This document shows positions 61,567 to 64,000 of a stretch of 64,000 nt of DNA, piece after piece. Position 1 is the first letter of the stretch, and every line of letters starts with the position of its first letter. Below the pieces are notes generated by a model. The model saw only the letters and a list, made by a program, of their open reading frames with translations. It was not told the origin of the DNA and did no database searches. Source of the stretch: Conus ventricosus (taxonomy: Eukaryota; Mollusca; Gastropoda; Neogastropoda; Conidae); the NCBI GenBank assembly GCA_018398815.1, contig CM031622.1, positions 16,210,727-16,274,726 on the forward strand, written 5' to 3'. A program made the position numbers and the translations under genes.

Positions 61567-61793
61567 CCCTCCTATGTATGGCTCTGAATGTTCAAAGTCA
61601 CCGCTATGGTAAGTCTAGTGAACAGTTTGTTCGCCCTCCCAAAGTATCTAGTGACTACTCGCAGCTCTAAACACTGACTATTCTTGGCTGACGCGCGCTG
61701 ATACTCACGTAACTCCTCCCTCCTTACGATAGGCTCTAAATAATTCAAATTAAACGTCACCTTTCTACGTAAGTCTAGTTTAATTTTTCAATT
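61567..61793. repeat. DIRS right terminal repeat
   Basis: Ends with the 88-bp segment complementary to the internal region. Its inner part (about 61674-61710) is inverted relative to the left terminus. The outermost 45 bases of the two termini are related but diverged, so the two ends are not identical. Confidence 0.85.
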
Positions 61794-61907
61794 AAAAAAA
61801 TACATCGACTCCAAAGTCGTCTCCAAAGTCGTCTTAATCCGAATCAATATCAACGGTCTTTTTGTGCTTGGACTCATAAACTAAAGTATAAACACCCTTT
61901 GGCGTTG

Positions 61908-62531
61908 TTAATGTGAGCTGTTTAGAACAGAGTTTAATGTTTCGTTTACTTTTTTTAAACATTCCTTTTTTATCTGATCGGTGTCTGGCTGTTGAGAAAA
62001 AGTTGCCCGTGCCTTTCTTTGAAGATCAAACTTTTGTCTTTTATAGTCATCAAAATCAGCCTGTAAACGACTAAATTCTTCATCCGTGATGTTTGAGTCA
62101 ACTAGCGCTTTATTTATTGTCAGTTTGAATGAACTAAGTTTAGCTGTTATTAGTTGAACCATAGCTGTGTGCTTTTGGAGTTTAGTTTTTAATTTTTTGC
62201 TAGCAGCACCTACGGCTAATGAACATAAGCCAAGAGTTAAAGACAAACCGCCTAGAGGTATAGCCGCGGGTGCGCCTACGCCTGTTGCTAAGAGACCTAC
62301 GCTTGTTCCTGCTGATAGAGCACTCAAAGTCGATGCTCCAGTATTAACATATGTAACAGCATTAAAGGCAGCAGAATACCTTCGTTTGGTTTTGCTGTAT
62401 TTTGAAAGGTCTTGCTCTAGTACTTGCTGCATTTGCGTAATGTTTGTTAATCTAAAGGTTTTTATGTCAGGGCTTTCTATAGCGGCAGAAACGCCTGCTA
62501 TCTCTTCTTTTGGATAAATGTGAACAGACAT
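61908..62531 (-). CDS. Polinton-associated hydrophobic helical protein, 207 aa
   Basis: Intact ORF. The N-terminal helical part includes EQDLSKYSKTKRRYSAAFNA; the middle is Gly/Ala-rich and hydrophobic (LSALSAGTSVGLLATGVG and IPLGGLSLTLGLCSLAVG), probably two membrane-associated helices. The C-terminal helices contain KHTAMVQLITAKLSSF and DSNITDEEFSRLQADFDDY. This layout is one I recognise beside capsid genes in Polintons. A minor virion or membrane-active role is an inference. In another frame, a tail (TPKGVYTLVYESKHKKTVDI) runs to about 61835, so the true C-terminus may have been changed by a frameshift near 61920. Confidence 0.7.
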   Translation of the reverse strand: MSVHIYPKEEIAGVSAAIESPDIKTFRLTNITQMQQVLEQDLSKYSKTKRRYSAAFNAVTYVNTGASTLSALSAGTSVGLLATGVGAPAAIPLGGLSLTLGLCSLAVGAASKKLKTKLQKHTAMVQLITAKLSSFKLTINKALVDSNITDEEFSRLQADFDDYKRQKFDLQRKARATFSQQPDTDQIKKECLKKVNETLNSVLNSSH

Positions 62532-62556
62532 GCTTTTTTAAAAATAAAAAAATAAT

Positions 62557-63826
62557 TTAGTATACTATATCTTTTAATCTGTTATCTTGAATATTCAGCT
62601 GCGCATCATATATTAAAAACAAATGTGCATTAAGGGGTTTATCGCCATCTTTTTCTTTATCAATTTGAATGTTTATTACGTCTTTAACCGTTCTCCCACT
62701 TCCATGCAACTGATTATCCTCTGTCGACCTTAGGTCAATCCATAAGCCGTATTTTGTTGTTAAATAATCATCGAGTCTAACATTGTGAAGGTGTAGATCT
62801 TTAGACACAAGGTCTACTGTTGGACTTCTACACCTCCCGCCCCCAAACAATTTTCTTATTTCGTCAAAATGTTGATAAGGTTTAAGCCTGCTAGCGTAGA
62901 TTTGGTTAGGACTACCCTCAATCGAACATTGTACTTTCGTTATTTTAGGATTAATAAACTTTTCACTTCCTCTTTCAAATGGTTCTTCATCTTCACACAG
63001 CAATAAAATACCTTTAAGCGATCTTGCTGCGACACTAAAACTAAAATTCCATATAGTGTCTGCCTTGCTTCTAGGATATGTTGTATGATGAATCACTCTT
63101 TCGTAATATATTGCTAATTTTAACTGATATTGTTGCTCAATCAGCCTTGCTAAATTAGGGTTGCTAACAACGTCAAACTCTAACGAAATGTCAGAAATGC
63201 TGTACTTTGCTTCGGTGTCTGTTGATCTGATAACACGTTTGTATTCGTTAAAAGTTAGTTCATATGACAGTCTGTCTTTTAATGCTCCTTGAAAGTATGG
63301 AGCATGCGCTTTAACAACTCAAAATCTAAGGGAATGGAAAAGCGATTTCCATACGCAAAATTTACAGCCACATACTTTTTGCCGGCTTTATTAGCATCTG
63401 CGGCGCCTATTCTGTGTTTTAGTGCTTCTTCATTATCTATTCCTTGAAACGCAAGATCAGCCCTTTCATTCTCGGTTAGCCATAGATCAGAATAGGTTAA
63501 AAATATGTCTGCATTGTGTAAAGAAAATATTTCTTGCCCCTCAAGTTTTATAGAAATTTTCTTAACGATTGCCCGTCCCAGATTCTGGACAACTGTCCTG
63601 TTTGGGTCTGTTTCTGATTCAAGTTCTATTTTGAAAGTAAGACGCGCAGAGCCTGGCACAATCACTTCATCCGCTCCTAGGTCTGGAAATTTAACAGTAA
63701 GAATTTGATCTGAATCAATAGTAGATGGATTATTTGGAACAGTAATATTCCGCTTATTTCCCTTCACACCAAAGGGCTCTTCAGTCTTCTATGCGGGTCA
63801 AGAATCGAGCCATATGCTTGTGACAT
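62557..63826 (-). pseudogene. Polinton major capsid protein, frameshifted
   Basis: Likely forms the icosahedral shell (double jelly-roll fold, family level). Starts MSQAYGSILDPHRR at 63826, shifts near 63785, then runs VKFPDLGADEVIVPGSARLT, IVKKISIKLEGQEIF and AYGNRFSIPLDFELL. It shifts again near 63290 and continues LSYELTFNEYKRVIRS, ISDISLEFDVVSNPN, SVAARSLKGILLLCEDEEPF, VQCSIEGSPNQIYASRL and HLFLIYDAQLNIQDNRL to 62557. About 420 residues, somewhat short for the family. It is divergent with the gene at 63867. Only two single-base breaks, so it is young or mis-called. Confidence 0.85.
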
Positions 63827-63866
63827 TTTTTTATAAAACAAAATAAAAAGTTAATTATTTAAAAAC
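63827..63866. promoter_or_regulatory. AT-rich divergent spacer between capsid and next gene
   Basis: 40 bp, nearly all A/T, with TATAAAA-like and TTAATTATTT sequences between the two start codons. Similar to the spacer at 47871-47906. Confidence 0.4.
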
Positions 63867-64000
63867 ATGGCAGGAATTGAAGGCGAAGAAGATTATGATG
63901 TTTTGGATCCTGGAGACGACATGAGTGAAACGGATCCTTTGATACAGCATCGCTCAACGGCCTCAATGTGGCATGAATTAACAGAACCTAAGGTCATATC
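63867..64000 (+). CDS. Partial Polinton ORF running off the window
   Basis: Starts MAGIEGEEDYDVLDPGDDMS and continues SETDPLIQHRSTASMWHELT, open to the last base. Acidic N-terminus. The product cannot be named from 44 residues. Confidence 0.5.
   Translation, partial: MAGIEGEEDYDVLDPGDDMSETDPLIQHRSTASMWHELTEPKVI

Larger units (their letters stand above)
53173..61793 (+). mobile_element. DIRS-type tyrosine recombinase retrotransposon
   Basis: Inserted in the Polinton next to the polymerase gene. Order: left inverted terminal sequence, Gag-like ORF, RT, RNase H, tyrosine recombinase, internal complementary region, right terminus. This is the DIRS architecture; no LTRs, protease or DDE integrase. 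It is 8621 bp as given, about 5.2 kb without the hAT-like insertion. DIRS elements integrate without target duplication, and none is visible. Frameshifts in Gag, RT and recombinase make this copy inactive. Confidence 0.93.
45019..64000. mobile_element. Polinton/Maverick element (right end outside window)
   Basis: A large self-replicating, virus-like DNA transposon, recognised from its gene set: retroviral-type integrase (48566-49546), protein-primed B-family DNA polymerase (49880-53172), double jelly-roll-type major capsid protein (62557-63826) and several small Polinton-associated proteins. The left end may lie in the repeat region at 45019-45260; AGTCACCCC near 45020 would fit the AG start usual for Polintons, but this is a guess. 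Insertions of piggyBac-like and DIRS elements expand it. Most of its genes have frame breaks, so this copy is not active as given. Confidence 0.88.

Noticed and set aside
61479..61793. Separate 315-bp MITE with 88-bp inverted repeats
   Set aside because: The inverted arms are explained by the DIRS internal complementary region and right terminus, because the adjoining 42 bases match the element's left end.
61908..62517. Plus-strand ORF of 116 codons (62167-62517)
   Set aside because: Antisense shadow of the 207-residue Polinton protein.

Overview
This is animal nuclear DNA, made mostly of mobile elements and tandem repeats around one split host gene. The mix of elements (Polinton, DIRS, an integrase-before-RT gypsy element, piggyBac-like and hAT-like transposons, several LINEs, tRNA-derived SINEs), the long GT/GA microsatellites and the absence of vertebrate repeats suggest an invertebrate, probably a marine lophotrochozoan such as a mollusc. 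That placement is an inference and was not searched.

Layout. 1-5764: a decayed Ty3/gypsy element whose integrase lies upstream of the RT (Gmr1-type order), with a ~508-bp tandem array and a candidate 3' LTR. 6188-7165: a 42-bp minisatellite and a SINE. 7170-12610: no recognisable gene. 12611-13135: a ~62-bp tandem array. 14880-16965: a broken minus-strand LINE with RT and RNase H. 17465-20833: piggyBac-like ends and GT/GA microsatellites. 21840-23190: two LINE fragments head to head.

23809-41114: four coding exons of a host C2H2 zinc-finger gene on the minus strand. Exon phases match and one finger is split exactly by an intron. Its introns hold a 3.4-kb 47-bp minisatellite, a SINE with a clean 13-bp target duplication, and a TTAA-flanked piggyBac-like element. 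41840-44703: another copy of that piggyBac terminus, a strong hairpin, and a 258-codon ORF of unknown function.

45020-64000 (running off the right edge): a Polinton/Maverick, a virus-like DNA transposon. It encodes an integrase, a protein-primed B-family DNA polymerase, a double jelly-roll-type major capsid protein and several small conserved proteins, most of them carrying frameshifts. It was invaded repeatedly. A piggyBac-like element sits in one small gene at TTAA. A DIRS retrotransposon (53173-61793) with inverted termini and an internal complementary region sits beside the polymerase gene. Inside the DIRS RT gene is a hAT-like element (about 55507-58958), and inside that are a LINE fragment and another piggyBac-like end. 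The insertion order can therefore be read from the sequence.

Many reading frames break at single bases, often in homopolymers. Some breaks are decay and some may be consensus errors, so frameshift claims need read-level checking.
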